Shown one piece after another: positions 27,031 through 37,785 of a stretch of 64,000 nt of DNA (positions are counted from its first letter, which is position 1; the number at the start of each line of letters is the position of its first letter). The stretch comes from UBA11986 sp963734955 (GTDB lineage Bacteria; Bacteroidota; Ignavibacteria; UBA10030; UBA6906), in the NCBI GenBank assembly GCA_963734955.1, contig CAVTJO010000011.1, positions 124,001-188,000 on the forward strand. Reading direction: 5' to 3'. The notes beneath the pieces were generated by a model. That model had not been told where the DNA came from, searched no databases, and saw only the letters and a program-made list of their open reading frames with translations. Both the position numbers and the translations under genes were made by a program.

Positions 27031-28461
27031 CTACGGAAGGGTTTCCGCTAGATACTCTGCAATGAATGGAATCATCCCTGTTATGGTTGCTTTGTCGATG
27101 CCGTGCTTTCGCATCAACTCGAGGAATGCCCTGCGGTTCTTCTTGGCGGCCTGTGCGGCCCTGGTAACGTTCCCTTTGCTGGCAGCCAGAAGATCACGGA
27201 TATATGACCGTTCGAATCTTGAGACAATCTCTCTTTTCATCTCGTTGAAAGACCGTGGGGAAACGGTTTCAGGATATGGGTGATCAAGAATCACATCGGA
27301 AGGTTGAATGACCTCGTGTTGAGAGAGAATCACCGCTCGTTGAATTGTGTTTTCAAGCTCTCTCACGTTTCCTGGCCAGTCATGGAGCAACAACTGTCGC
27401 ATCGCGTCGGCAGCAAAGCTCGCAACATTCTTGCCGAACACCATAGCGTACTTCGAAAGAAAGTGCTGCGCCAGGAGGGTGATGTCATCACCCCGGCGCT
27501 TGAGTGGTGGAAGAATCAGACGCATGATATCCAGGCGATAAAACAAGTCCCGTCTCAGCCGTCCGTTTCGCAACGCTTCGGAGAGATCCGCATTTGCTGC
27601 GGCAATAATCCGGACATCGGATTTATGGAGTGTGGATGAACCAAGAGGCCGATATTCATTTTCCTGCAGAAACCGAAGGACCTTCACCTGCGCAAGCAGC
27701 GGAAGACAATCGACCTCATCAAGGAACAACGTGCCACCATTCGCTTCCTGGACAAGCCCATTCTTGCGTGAGGTGGCATTGGTAAACGCACCTTGCTCGT
27801 GTCCGAACAGCTCATTCTCCACCAGATCGGCAGGAATGGCGCCACAATTGACCGGCACAAATGGTCCTTCTGCCCTGGGACTCAAGTAGTGTATTGCCCT
27901 CGCGAAAACCTCTTTCCCCGTTCCCGTCTCCCCAGTGATCAGCACAGTTATTTCAAACCGTGCAATCTTGGGAATCTTTTTCACTTCATCAAGAAACTCC
28001 GGACTGTTGCCTATGAGGTGGCGCAATCCAACCTGTTCCTTGAGCGACGTGAGAGGCTGAAGCAGATCATCCACACGAAGACATCCTGCCAGACAAGACT
28101 GCAGCGTATTGGCAAGCGAATTCGGGGTCGTAAGGACAACCTCGCGGCTCTCTGATTGTCTCTGCGCGCACGCATCACTCGATCCGGTGGAAACCATTAT
28201 TGGACGCGAACCCCCCTGATTCGAGAGGCCATCAATCAGAGTGGTGTATTTCACAAGATCGGGAAGGTCTCCCGCTATCAAGACCAGGTCAGGTCGCTCC
28301 TGCGCGGCAATGGTGAGAAGCTGTGAAGCCTCCAGACATAGCGGTGCTTCGCGAAATTGCAGACCAAGATTGTGACAATACTGCAATGACTCGATGGCCG
28401 CCAAAACAACGGATTGGTGTTGTCCATCGTGAAAGGAGAGGATTTTTTTCACCCGATGCAT
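27031..28461 (-). CDS. Sigma-54-dependent transcriptional activator with degenerate receiver
   Basis: 476 aa from the ATG at 28461 (a GTG two codons earlier is possible). Residues 1-125 look receiver-like but lack the acidic pair and clear phospho-acceptor Asp. The AAA+ domain is intact: LITGETGTGKEVFARAIHYL (Walker A), ELFGHEQGAFTNATSRK (sigma-54 contact loop, GAFTNA instead of GAFTGA), GGTLFLDEVDCLPLLAQVKV (Walker B), LFYRLDIMRLILPPLKRRGD (arginine fingers) and HDWPGNVRELENTIQRAV. A Fis-type helix-turn-helix follows (LLAASKGNVTRAAQAAKKNR). It lies directly upstream of the secretion locus and probably regulates it, though I found no convincing -24/-12 promoter. Confidence 0.92.
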   Translation of the reverse strand: MHRVKKILSFHDGQHQSVVLAAIESLQYCHNLGLQFREAPLCLEASQLLTIAAQERPDLVLIAGDLPDLVKYTTLIDGLSNQGGSRPIMVSTGSSDACAQRQSESREVVLTTPNSLANTLQSCLAGCLRVDDLLQPLTSLKEQVGLRHLIGNSPEFLDEVKKIPKIARFEITVLITGETGTGKEVFARAIHYLSPRAEGPFVPVNCGAIPADLVENELFGHEQGAFTNATSRKNGLVQEANGGTLFLDEVDCLPLLAQVKVLRFLQENEYRPLGSSTLHKSDVRIIAAANADLSEALRNGRLRRDLFYRLDIMRLILPPLKRRGDDITLLAQHFLSKYAMVFGKNVASFAADAMRQLLLHDWPGNVRELENTIQRAVILSQHEVIQPSDVILDHPYPETVSPRSFNEMKREIVSRFERSYIRDLLAASKGNVTRAAQAAKKNRRAFLELMRKHGIDKATITGMIPFIAEYLAETLP

Positions 28462-28909
28462 GATCACTTACCGGATCATCGCCTATTTGAGATCATACAA
28501 CCGACAGGTTGGGCTAGTGCCGGCTGAATATTACCACGAGATCTTGTTGCGAGCGGGCATTGCTTCCGGCGGCCGTGTGTCTGTCCGGGCCGGTAAACCC
28601 AATCTCTGCGGGGAATTAATAAGAGAACAATTGCAGAGCGACGTTCGCCGCGATAACCATCAGGAGCCAAACATCAGGAGGGCCATGTGGCTCAGGTGAT
28701 CTCAGCGCGGCAAAATAATACCAAACGTACCGCAAGAAGTCAAGCCGGTTTCGCTGTTTTTTTTTCTTTGGAATAGCCATAAGGGGGGTCAGGAACGTGG
28801 GATTCGTCGATGGATATCTACAGAAGAGGTTCAGGTGTTGGAAAGGTCAACACATAGTGATCCACTGTCTTCCAGAATATAAGGCACAATCGATCCCCCT
28901 TAACAAACA
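28462..28909. other. Intergenic, no supportable gene
   Basis: Holds the leader of the sigma-54 activator and a T9-run at about 28758-28767. Short frames on both strands have no domain or ribosome site. Confidence 0.5.
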
Positions 28910-28935
28910 GCGCCCCCGGGCTAACCCAGGGGCGC
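28910..28935 (-). terminator. Factor-independent terminator of the T9SS protein gene
   Basis: GCGCCCCCGGG and CCCAGGGGCGC pair around CTAA. On the minus strand the hairpin is followed by TGTTTGTT, about 25 bases after the stop codon of the 28960 gene. Confidence 0.75.
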
Positions 28936-28959
28936 GTGAATGGACGTTTGCAGATTGTG

Positions 28960-30415
28960 CTATCTCATCAGCACGAGCTTGTTGACCTTCGAGTACTTGA
29001 CGTTCCCCGCGAGATCCGTGACAGTGAACCGCGCAAAGTACACGCCGCTTGCCTCGTCGGCGGCAGTCCAGGTTGCCGAGTGAGTCCCCGCTTCACGGTA
29101 CCCGCGTACCAGCTCGGCGATCTGGCGACCGAGAATATCGTACACGACCAGCGAGACCCGACCCGCCTCGGGCAAGTCAAATTCGATCTGCGTACTTGGG
29201 TTGAACGGGTTGGGGTAATTCTGCAGGAGAGAGAAGCTACTCCCCTGTTCCCCTCCCGGTGTGCCGCCTACACCGGTGAGCGACCACGTGTATTCAAACA
29301 CGCCCTGTCCGGGAGGAGTTGTCGTTGCCGCTCCGGCATACAGGGTGCTGTCGAACTGGGTTCGAAACGCCAGCCCCCGCACCGTGTACGTGTTGACGAG
29401 AGAGCCGCCGTTGAAGTCGGCCCAGGTATCCCCGCCGTTGGTGGTTCGCCACACACCGCGTGAGGTCGCTCCGCCTCCGTCGAGTCCGATGAAAAACTCC
29501 GTCACCGACCCCGGCCTGATGAGACACGATCGAAGGAGAGTCCCGGTAAGGGTGGGAAGCCCGGTGTGTTTCTTTATCCACATCCCTCCGCCATTCGTTG
29601 AAAGAAATGCGCCGCCTGCCGTGTCGTTGACGAACACTGCGGCAAGAATAACAGATGTATCCGCCGTGCTGATGCTCAGCGCCCGGATGGGATCGATCGA
29701 CAGCGTGTCCTTCGGGAGCCCCGAGCCAATGTCAAGCCAGGAGTCGCCGCCGTTTGTGCTCTTATACATCCTCGATGGCCCCCTGCTGGTCGAAGTATTG
29801 AACGAAGTCCCCGCGTACACCGTGTTTCCGTTCAGGGGGTTGATGGCGAGACAGAGGAAGTTCTTGATTGTGCCGATGCCGTTGATGGAGGGAACCCATG
29901 TGGTTCCCGCGTCGGTGGTTTTGTACAGGCCGTTTGTCGAATTCACCACACCGTCGAATACGCCAGCAAACGCCACAGTTGGATCGGTGGGATCCACGAC
30001 AATGGACTGTATTCCCTTGTTGTCCGTAATTCCGTTGTTGATGAGCGTCCAGCTTCCACCTCCGTCTGTCGTGATGTACACGCCGCTGTTGGCGCCCCCG
30101 TTCTGGTCGGTGCCTGCATACAACACATTCGGATTGGACCTGCTGATGGCCAGTGACTGGACTGCCCTGTAGGGGAGTCCGGTATTCACGGAAAACCAGC
30201 TCGTGCCTCTGTTGGTCGTCTTGAATACGCCTGAGTCCAGGGTTGCGGCATAGAGAATATTCTGATTGGTGGGATGAACGTTAATGGCATAGACCCGTGC
30301 GTTGTTGGAAAGACTCTGCGTCCACACAAACGGACCGTTCTGTGCGTTCATCGTGGCTGCCCAGTACGAGAATGCAGAGCAGGACGGGAGGAAGAAAGCT
30401 CGCTGGGATTTTCAT
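28960..30415 (-). CDS. Secreted beta-propeller (BNR/VPS10-like) protein with type IX sorting domain, frameshifted in signal peptide
   Basis: The main frame (about 463 aa) consists of repeated propeller blades with Asp-box-like signatures (VFKTTNRGTSWFSVNTGLP, LYKTTDAGTTWVPSINGIG, MYKSTNGGDSWLDIGSGLP, VWRTTNGGDTWADFNGG). It ends in a type A T9SS domain: FSLLQNYPNPFNPSTQIEFD through SKVNKLVLMR. The signal peptide MKIPASFLPPVLLCILVL starts at the ATG at 30415, five bases after AAGGAGA, but sits one frame off; removing one base from the CCC at 30360-30362 fuses it to LAATMNAQNGPFVW, an ideal cleavage region. The protein should be exported and anchored or released by the type IX system. Confidence 0.85.
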
Positions 30416-31593
30416 GGCTGTCTCCTTGGTGAGTGACTTGTTCCGGGCGGTGAAGCCCGGGTTGGTTTTCGGGTGGCACGAACGATCACGAGGAGTGATA
30501 CCGCAGACATCAATCGCACAGGTGACATCGTTTTTCCTCACGCTGGCGTCGAAGAAGGCCGGGGAGCAGTTTCGCCTATGGGCGAAGAGTGGAATATGGT
30601 GATATGCTCAGGATTCCGGAGTCTCCACTCGGAACAAACATAACATCTCCCGGACTCTATGTCAACAGCAGGGTTGGTCCTGTCTCTATTGGATGAGAAG
30701 CATGGTGCATCCCGGAGCCGTGCCCACAAAGAAATGGGGACCGTGGTGTCATGAGTAGGCAATCCAACTGCTATCGTAATGAAGGGAAGCCGGTCACCCG
30801 GCAGAACATGCTTCGACTCCCTCCGCTCAATTTGACCTCATGAGTCGGTCGCTCAACATGACGCGGAACCCATCGGTCCTATGGAGTTGTCAGGTCGCCC
30901 CGAATGGGGCTTCATTGTTGAGCATCTGAGCTTCTGTTACAATCAGGACGCTCCTCCGGAGCTTAAGGGAAAACCACCAAGACGCCAAAAGAAGTCCCGT
31001 AGGGACGACCTGTTTGTTGGTATTGGATAAGATAGGGCAAAGCTCCGTTAGGAACGGCCTGACAATTGTCACGTCGCAATCGAGATAGCGAGAGAGCGCT
31101 TGCCCGGTTTGGCAGATCCCAACCTGCCGCAATCGTTATTCCCGAAGTCGTCTGATAGTCGATCTCGTGAATTATCGTTCCAACAAATGGCACATCCATG
31201 ATCCTTGGTCGAGGAAGACGCCATATGACACTTAACAGCGATGCACAGTTCTCATGTTTCGACATACGGCATTTCGGATGAACCCATCCTCATTCCCGGT
31301 TCCACGTTAACCATTTCGCACGACACGCATACGCTGCCGAACTGCGCGAAGGAACCAGTGAACGACGAAGCGACTATCTCCTTGCCTCCGACACTGGTGG
31401 AAAAACCGGACTCGCTTTTGTGTGGTCGTGTTTTCCTTGGAGATGGCGTGGCAATGATATATATTGAGAGTGCTTCAATTCGAGAATCATTCGGTTCTTG
31501 ATGATACTGCGAGGAAGCTCTCACACACAGAGACATGGTCTCTCCCCCGTTCCTTTTTTTGAAAACGGCGCACGATCAACAGAATAGGGATTG
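30416..31593. other. Long intergenic region with palindromes, no supportable gene
   Basis: Contains a short hairpin upstream of the T9SS gene (CCGGGC GGTGAA GCCCGG, about 30449-30466), the four-copy repeat array at 30888-31064, and several short frames without ribosome sites or domains. The TolC operon promoter must lie near its right end, but no clear -35/-10 is visible. Confidence 0.5.
30888..31064. repeat. Four-copy intergenic palindromic repeat array (~25-bp units)
   Basis: Four related units of consensus AAGyyCCrtwnGGrrCGnCCTG: inverted at 30888-30912 and 30943-30964, direct at 30992-31016 (AAGTCCCGTAGGGACGACCT) and 31040-31064 (AAGCTCCGTTAGGAACGGCC). Each unit has an internal dyad. The two pairs face each other head to head. 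Similar units occur scattered in many FCB and cyanobacterial intergenic regions. Confidence 0.75.
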
Positions 31594-32958
31594 ATGGCTC
31601 GATCTCAATATATTGCTTTCGCTTTACTGTCCGCTTTTCTCGCCGGGAGGGAACCGGTGTTCGCCCAATCCAGTGCGAACGCTCAACCGGGGCGTATGAC
31701 TCTGACGCTCCAGCAGGCTATTGCGCTGGCGCTCGAGCAGAACCGCGACATCTTGATTGCAGATCAGGAGAGATACAAAGCGGAAGCGCAAATCACCGAG
31801 GCACGATCAGGTGCGCTCCCCCAGCTTTCGCTCTCGGGGTCGTATGGGCGCTACATACAAAAGCCTGTGCTCTTTCTTCCACCCAACTCCCCCATTAATC
31901 CCACGAACGCGACAGCGAAATTCGAGCTTGGCTCCGACAATTCGTACATGATGGGCGCGGCATTGTCGCAGCCGCTCTACAGCAGGAAAGTGGGCGTCGC
32001 CCTGGATATCGCCAACACGTATCATGACTATACGGAGCAATCATTCCGGGCAACGGAACAGGATGTGGTCCTCGCGGTAAAAAAAGGATTCTACGCCGTC
32101 TTGCTCGCCGACAAGCTGCTTGCGGCAAATCGGGACGGGCTGGAGGTCGTCAAGGCGAATTTTGAGAACGTTCAATCGCAGTATCACCACGGCACGGCAG
32201 CGGAGTTTGATCTGCTACGGGCTGAAGTGGAGCTTGCCAACACGGAACCGCTTGTTATCTCGGCGGAAAACAATCTCCTGCTCGCCAAGAACGCGTTGAA
32301 GAACCTCCTGACGATTCCATTGGATCAGGAGATCGAACTCCAGGGCAGCTTCACCTTCGAGGAAATCCCCCGCGCCGAGATGGATGAAGCGGAGCGGGAC
32401 GTCCTCTCGAAAAATCCCTCGATGGTGAGACTCAGTTTGCAGGAATCCCTCCTGCAAATGAACATCAGCGTCGAACGTGCAAACTTTTTTCCGACGCTGA
32501 ACCTGGTCGGCTCGTACCAATGGCAGACGCAGGATAATACATTCAAGTTCAAGGAGTACAATTGGGCGCAAACCCTGAACATCGGTCTGCAACTCTCCCT
32601 CACTCTCTTTGACGGTTTCAAGACAAGCGCGCGAACCCAGCAGGCGGAGATCGACTATCAAGAGATCCACTACACCAGACTCAAGGCTGAGGAAGGACTC
32701 AGAATCAGGATTCAGTCCGCAGAGCTGAAGATGACCGAGGCACAGAAGAGAATCCAGGGGCAGGAGAAGAGCATCGATCAGGCGCAAAAGGCTGTTCGCA
32801 TTGCGCAGACCCGCTTCAAGAGCGGTGTCGGGACACAATTGGAGTTGCTCGATACCCAGGTGGCGATGACCCGTGCACAAACGAACTATGCGCTCGCAGT
32901 GTACGACTATCTTGTCGCCAGGGCCGAATGGGGATACGCCGTCGGGCTCTCCAACTAA
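31594..32958 (+). CDS. TolC-family outer-membrane efflux protein
   Basis: 454 aa from the ATG at 31594. A signal peptide (MARSQYIAFALLSAFLAGRE...FAQ) precedes the duplicated TolC repeat: LTLQQAIALALEQNRDILIA at the start of repeat 1 and NFFPTLNLVGSYQWQTQ plus LFDGFKTSARTQQAEIDYQE in repeat 2, with long alpha-helical hairpins between. It forms the outer-membrane channel of the tripartite pump encoded downstream. It is the first gene of the TolC / adaptor / RND / PII-like unit; spacing to the adaptor is about 90 bases. Confidence 0.93.
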   Translation: MARSQYIAFALLSAFLAGREPVFAQSSANAQPGRMTLTLQQAIALALEQNRDILIADQERYKAEAQITEARSGALPQLSLSGSYGRYIQKPVLFLPPNSPINPTNATAKFELGSDNSYMMGAALSQPLYSRKVGVALDIANTYHDYTEQSFRATEQDVVLAVKKGFYAVLLADKLLAANRDGLEVVKANFENVQSQYHHGTAAEFDLLRAEVELANTEPLVISAENNLLLAKNALKNLLTIPLDQEIELQGSFTFEEIPRAEMDEAERDVLSKNPSMVRLSLQESLLQMNISVERANFFPTLNLVGSYQWQTQDNTFKFKEYNWAQTLNIGLQLSLTLFDGFKTSARTQQAEIDYQEIHYTRLKAEEGLRIRIQSAELKMTEAQKRIQGQEKSIDQAQKAVRIAQTRFKSGVGTQLELLDTQVAMTRAQTNYALAVYDYLVARAEWGYAVGLSN

Positions 32959-33050
32959 TCGGATGCCTGCGAGAACTGAAACGGTTATGACAAATCCACT
33001 TTCGTCACATAGAGAGGAGTCATTTGAGATTGATGAGTGAGGTTCATCTG

Positions 33051-34091
33051 ATGCAGAAGAGAGCAAAATCCGGTCTGGTGCTGTTTCTGGCGGTAGCGAT
33101 CGCGGGGTGTGGCGCAAAGGAGAAAAAGGTGGAGACCAACCCGGATGCAGCCGCTTACGCGGTCCCTGTGGAAGTTGCCGTTGTCGAGTTGAAACAACTG
33201 CCCGTCACCAAGACCTATTCCGGACCTCTGGAAGGCGAAGAGCAGGCAAATATCATTGCGAGACTCTCCGAGCGTGTTACCGGGGTCAAGGCTCGCGTCG
33301 GCGAATCGGTGAGCGCGGGACAGCTCATTGTCTCTCTCGACAAGAGCGGTCCCTCGTCGCAGTACTTCCAGGCCGACGCAAATTTCAAGAATGCCGAGAA
33401 GACCCTCGAACGCATGAAGTCGCTGTACGGCGAAGGGGCAATCTCCCAACAATCACTCGATGGTGTGCAAACCGCCTACGAAGTTGCCAGTGCGAACTTT
33501 AACGCTGCGAGAAGCAGTGTCGAACTTACAACGCCGATTGCAGGGGTTGTCACCGCTGTCAATGTGAGCGAAGGCGACCTTGCAATCCCCGGATCCACGT
33601 TGGCAACAATTGCAAAGATCGGCCGGATCAAAGTCATCTTCAATATCAACGAGGCGGATGTCACGAATCTCTTTATGGGGCAAACGGTGCTGGTGTACTC
33701 CGAGACAAAACCGGATGTAAAGATGGATGGTCGAATCATCCTGATTTCCAGGTCGGCGGATACGCGCTCCCGCTCATTTGAAATCAAGGCGTTGTTTCCG
33801 AACACACCGGACCGGTGGTTCAAGCCCGGGATGTTTTGCAGAGTGAATGTGCAGATTGCCTCCCACGAGCCAACATCCGTTATCCCGAATGCCTCCATCC
33901 TGAGTGATGGAATGACGAGCCGCGTCTTTGTCGTCCGGAATGGGCGGGCGTTTCAGCGGATCGTTCAGGCCGGGGTTTCGGATGGTCAGAGCACGTCGAT
34001 TCTTGAGGGGCTGGCAAGGGGCGATACGGTCGCAACACTTGGCATCAACAATCTTAAAGACAGCAGCTTCGTCACGGTGGTGAACAAATGA
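33051..34091 (+). CDS. RND efflux periplasmic adaptor (membrane fusion lipoprotein)
   Basis: 346 aa from the ATG at 33051, chosen because GAGG lies eight bases upstream and it gives a lipoprotein signal (LVLFLAVAIAGCG, Cys in the lipobox); TTG/ATG starts up to nine codons earlier are possible. Order: beta-barrel strand (VAVVELKQLPVTKTYSGPL), half lipoyl motif (ARLSERVTGVKARVGESVSA), alpha-hairpin, second lipoyl half (TTPIAGVVTAVNVSEGDLA), beta-barrel and membrane-proximal domain. It bridges the RND pump to TolC. Confidence 0.92.
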   Translation: MQKRAKSGLVLFLAVAIAGCGAKEKKVETNPDAAAYAVPVEVAVVELKQLPVTKTYSGPLEGEEQANIIARLSERVTGVKARVGESVSAGQLIVSLDKSGPSSQYFQADANFKNAEKTLERMKSLYGEGAISQQSLDGVQTAYEVASANFNAARSSVELTTPIAGVVTAVNVSEGDLAIPGSTLATIAKIGRIKVIFNINEADVTNLFMGQTVLVYSETKPDVKMDGRIILISRSADTRSRSFEIKALFPNTPDRWFKPGMFCRVNVQIASHEPTSVIPNASILSDGMTSRVFVVRNGRAFQRIVQAGVSDGQSTSILEGLARGDTVATLGINNLKDSSFVTVVNK

Positions 34092-34143
34092 TCGACGATG
34101 GAGCACGAACAGGATCGATGACGAACGGGGAACGAGGCAACCC

Positions 34144-37100
34144 ATGAAGTTGGCAGATGTTTCCATAGAGCGACCCGTGTTTGCGACCATGATGATCCTC
34201 GCACTGATCGTGCTGGGGCTGTTCTCGTACCTGAAATTGAACATCGATCAATTCCCTGACGTTGATATTCCGTTCGTGACGGTGACGACGGTCCTGCGAG
34301 GAGCCGGACCGGAACAGATCGAGCTGGACGTCACGAAGAAGATCGAGGATGCGGTCAACCCGGTGGCCGGGATCGACCACATACAGTCAACGTCGCAGGA
34401 AGGGCTCTCGATTGTCATCATTCAGTTCAAACTGGAGATCGATGGGAAGGTCGCAGCACAGGAGGTACGGGAAAAAATCTCTGCCGCCCGATCCAACCTT
34501 CCGACGGAAATCGAAGACCCGGTAATCACACGGTTCGATCCCGCAAGCTTGCCGATTCTCCAGTTGACTGTCTCGGGCAGCAGATCGGAGAAGGACATCA
34601 CAACATATACCAAGGACGTCATCAAAAAGCGGCTCGAAAATGTTCCCGGGGTCGGCTCGGTGGACCTTGTCGGAGGTGATGAACGGGAGATTCAGATCGA
34701 AGTCGACGCGGCGCGGCTTCAGGCCTACAATCTTTCTGTTCAGGATATCATCCAGGGTGTCGCCGCCGCAAATCTTGAGGTTCCAGCCGGGAACCTGGTT
34801 CAAGGGTCACGACAACTTCTTCTGCGGACGATGGGAAAGTATACGAGCGTGGATGACTTCAACAGAGTGATCGTTGCAAGTCCGGGGGGCAGGATCGTTC
34901 ACCTTTCGGAAGTCGCAACTGTCGTGAACGGTGTCAAAGAACGTACAAGTCTTGCCCGTGTCAACGACAGGCAGGCGGTGGGTCTGAATATCCTGAAGCA
35001 ATCGGGAAGCAACACGGTCCGGGTCGCCGATGCGATCCGCGTGCAGATCGAGCGCGTGCGGAAGGAAATGCCGGGCGATCTGCAGATCACGATTGCACGC
35101 GACAACAGCACGTTTATCCGTGACTCTGTCAGAGATGTCATCTTCGATATTCTCTACGGGGGCCTCCTCGCAGTCATCGTGGTGTACTTGTTCCTCGCCA
35201 ACGCCCGGCCGACCGTTATCAGTGCCATTGCCCTGCCAACATCGATCATCGCGAGCTTCATCATGATGTACGCGTTGAACTTCACGCTGAACGTGATGTC
35301 GCTGATGGCGCTCTCCCTGGCCGTCGGGCTTCTCATCGACGATGCTATTGTCGTCATCGAGAACATTTATCGCCATATGCACGAGGGCGCAACGCCCATG
35401 GAGGCGGCGAAGGTTGCGACGAGTGAAATCGGCCTCGCCGTCATGGCAACGACATTCACCGTTGTTGCTGTCTTTGTTCCCGTGGCGTTCATGCCCGGCA
35501 TTGTCGGGCGGTTCTTCTATCAATTCGGCGTTACCGTGGCCGTGGCAGTGCTGGTGTCGTTGTTTGTCGCGTTTACTCTGACGCCGATGCTTTCGTCGCG
35601 CTGGCTCAAGAAGGAAGACGAAGAATTGAAGAATGAGGGGAACTTCCTGCGGCGAGGGCTCTACTACTTCAATCATTTCTTTGAACTTCTGAGCAGGAAG
35701 TACCAGACGGCGATCACCTGGTCTCTCGCTCACCGGAAATCGATCATCGGGATTTCCGTGTGCACTATTCTTGGCCAGCTTTTTCCTTATGCGTTTTCTC
35801 GGCTCCGCGTTCTTTCCAAACAGTGACCAGAGCGAGTTCACGATCGGCATCAATGCGTCGCCGGGAAGTTCGCTCGATCAAACCGGCGCCATTGCCTCGA
35901 GCATCGAACAGGTGTTGACGAGGCGTCCGGAAGTGGTGACAACGCTGACCACAATCGGAGCGGGAAATGACCCCATCACAAAGGGGAACATCCTCGTCAA
36001 GCTGGTGAAGAAGAGCGAGCGCAAGAAGGGAATCGAGGAGATCATGGCGGAAGTCCGACGGGATCTCAGGAATCTTCCCGGCGCCAACCTGAGCATTCTG
36101 GTCTCGCAGGGTCCCGGCGGCGGAGCGAAGCCGGTGATCATGAGTGTTCGGGGGGAGGATCTCGGGACGCTGGAGAAGCTCGCCGACCAGGTGGAGGAGA
36201 TCGTTCGCACAACGCCGGGGGCCACTGACGTGGAGAACAGTCTTGAGACTTCCAAACCGGAGGTCCGTATCAGGATCGACCGGGAGAAGGCCTCCGATCT
36301 CGGGCTCAATGTTGGTCTTATCGCAACAACCGTCCGATCGCTGGTCGACGGTGCTGTAGCGACGCAATACGCTGAAGGAGGCGAACAGTACGACGTGCGC
36401 GTACGTCTTGCCAAGGAAGATAGGACATCGCTCGAGAACATCCGCAATCTCACCATCAAAAGTTCAAAGGATTCACGCGACCAGCAGAAGTTCATCATCC
36501 CCGTGAGCGATGTTGCAGACATCAGCCTGGGCTCGGGGCCTTCGAAGATCAATCGTTTTGACCGACAACGGGAAATCCGCGTCGACGCCAACACCTCGGG
36601 GCGGACTCTCGGAGAGGTTCTTGCCGACATCCAAACGCGCACAAAAGCGATCGCCGTGTTGCCGGGGTATTCCATTGGCGTTACGGGTTCGGGCGAGCAG
36701 CAATCGGAGGCATTCGGAAATATCCTGCTTTCTCTCGGCCTTGCAGTGGTCTTCGTCTACATTGTGCTCGCAGCACAGTTTGAGAGCTTCACCTATCCGT
36801 TTTCCATCATGCTTGCACTTCCCATGTCGCTCATCGGCGCCGTTGTGGCGCTCTTGGTATTCAGGAGTTCCATCTCCGTCATCTCGCTGATTGGCATCAT
36901 CATGCTGATGGGTCTGGTAACGAAAAACGGGATCCTGTTAGTCGACTACGCCAATGTGCTCCGCGATAGGGGCATGGAACGCACGCGGGCACTTGTCCAG
37001 GCTGGTGCCACACGTCTCCGCCCCATTCTCATGACCACGTTTGCCATGATCTTCGGGATGATGCCTGTGGCATTTGCGGTCAGCGAAGGGAGCGAGTTCC

Positions 37101-37312
37101 GTTCACCAATGGGTCAGGCGGTCATCGGGGGACTGATTACATCCACCCTGTTGACGCTTTTTGTTGTTCCCGTCGTCTATTCAATCATTGATGACTTCTC
37201 GATTCGCAAAGCGGTTGCCCTGGTTGTACGATTGGTGTCGGTTGGAACCAGGAAAGCGGGAGAGCCAAAGATCCATCCGGGAGATGTCGTGAGATCGGAC
37301 GCCAACCGATAG
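34144..37312 (+). CDS. RND-family multidrug/solute efflux permease (HAE1-like), frameshifted
   Basis: Two frames make one RND permease of about 1055 aa. Frame one (34144-35826) has MKLADVSIERPVFATMMILA at helix 1, the porter domain, and the helix 4 proton-relay region GLLIDDAIVVIENIYRHMHE with the paired aspartates. Frame two (used from about 35770 to 37312) resumes at FFLMRFLGSAFFPNSDQSEF, covers the second porter half and ends with GIIMLMGLVTKNGILLVDYA (helix 10 Lys region) and helices 11-12. The switch is at about 35768-35780 in a TTCTT stretch. A complete pump is likely if the indel is artefactual. Confidence 0.9.
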
Positions 37313-37341
37313 AATCAAGCCTTCCGTCGATTCAGGAGAAC

Positions 37342-37647
37342 ATGAGCATGAAGATTGTCTTCGTGGTCTACACTGAGGTCTATACGCCGCGGGTGATGGA
37401 ACTTCTGGGTACCCTCGGTATCGACTATTACACCCGCTGGGAACAAGTCACGGGAAAAGGACATGGCACCGAGGCTCACCTTGGAACGCGGAGTTTTCCC
37501 GGTGTGAATGCCGTACTGATGATCGCCTTTCAGGAAGAAGCTTCATTGGAGAAACTGATCCAGGCGATTACCGGCATGAACGAACAGATCGTGCGGCCCG
37601 ATGACCGGGTTCGTCTGTTCCAGATTCCCCTGGAGCGGATCGTATAG
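37342..37647 (+). CDS. PG0541-family PII-like transporter-associated protein
   Basis: 101 aa, a ferredoxin-like alpha-beta protein of the PII superfamily that commonly follows RND pump genes in FCB bacteria. Features: MKIVFVVYTEVYTPRVMELL (strand 1, helix 1), YTRWEQVTGKGHGTEAHLGT (the T-loop-like glycine/histidine segment) and a final strand FQIPLERIV. AGGAG precedes the ATG at 37342. It probably senses a small ligand or metal and tunes the pump; the ligand is unknown. It is the last gene of the efflux unit, 30 bases after the RND stop. Confidence 0.85.
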   Translation: MSMKIVFVVYTEVYTPRVMELLGTLGIDYYTRWEQVTGKGHGTEAHLGTRSFPGVNAVLMIAFQEEASLEKLIQAITGMNEQIVRPDDRVRLFQIPLERIV

Positions 37648-37785
37648 ACCCACGTCGTGAGAACGGAAGTCTAGATGGATCAACGATGGACGTCGTGACG
37701 GCCGATATTGGCGGGGATTTATTTCAGGGGAGGAGTGTGATAAATGCTAACGGACGTTCAGAAGAATATCAACCAACAATAGGCT

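Noticed and set aside
26399..28960. Sigma-54 (-24/-12) promoter near the activator
   Set aside because: No TGGCAC-N5-TTGC-like match good enough to report was seen by eye.
29261..30172. Long plus-strand frame opposite the T9SS protein
   Set aside because: It is a shadow of the GC-biased propeller gene and has no recognisable domain.
31241..31536. Overlapping frames on both strands in the gap before TolC
   Set aside because: No ribosome site, no domain, and similar quality on both strands.
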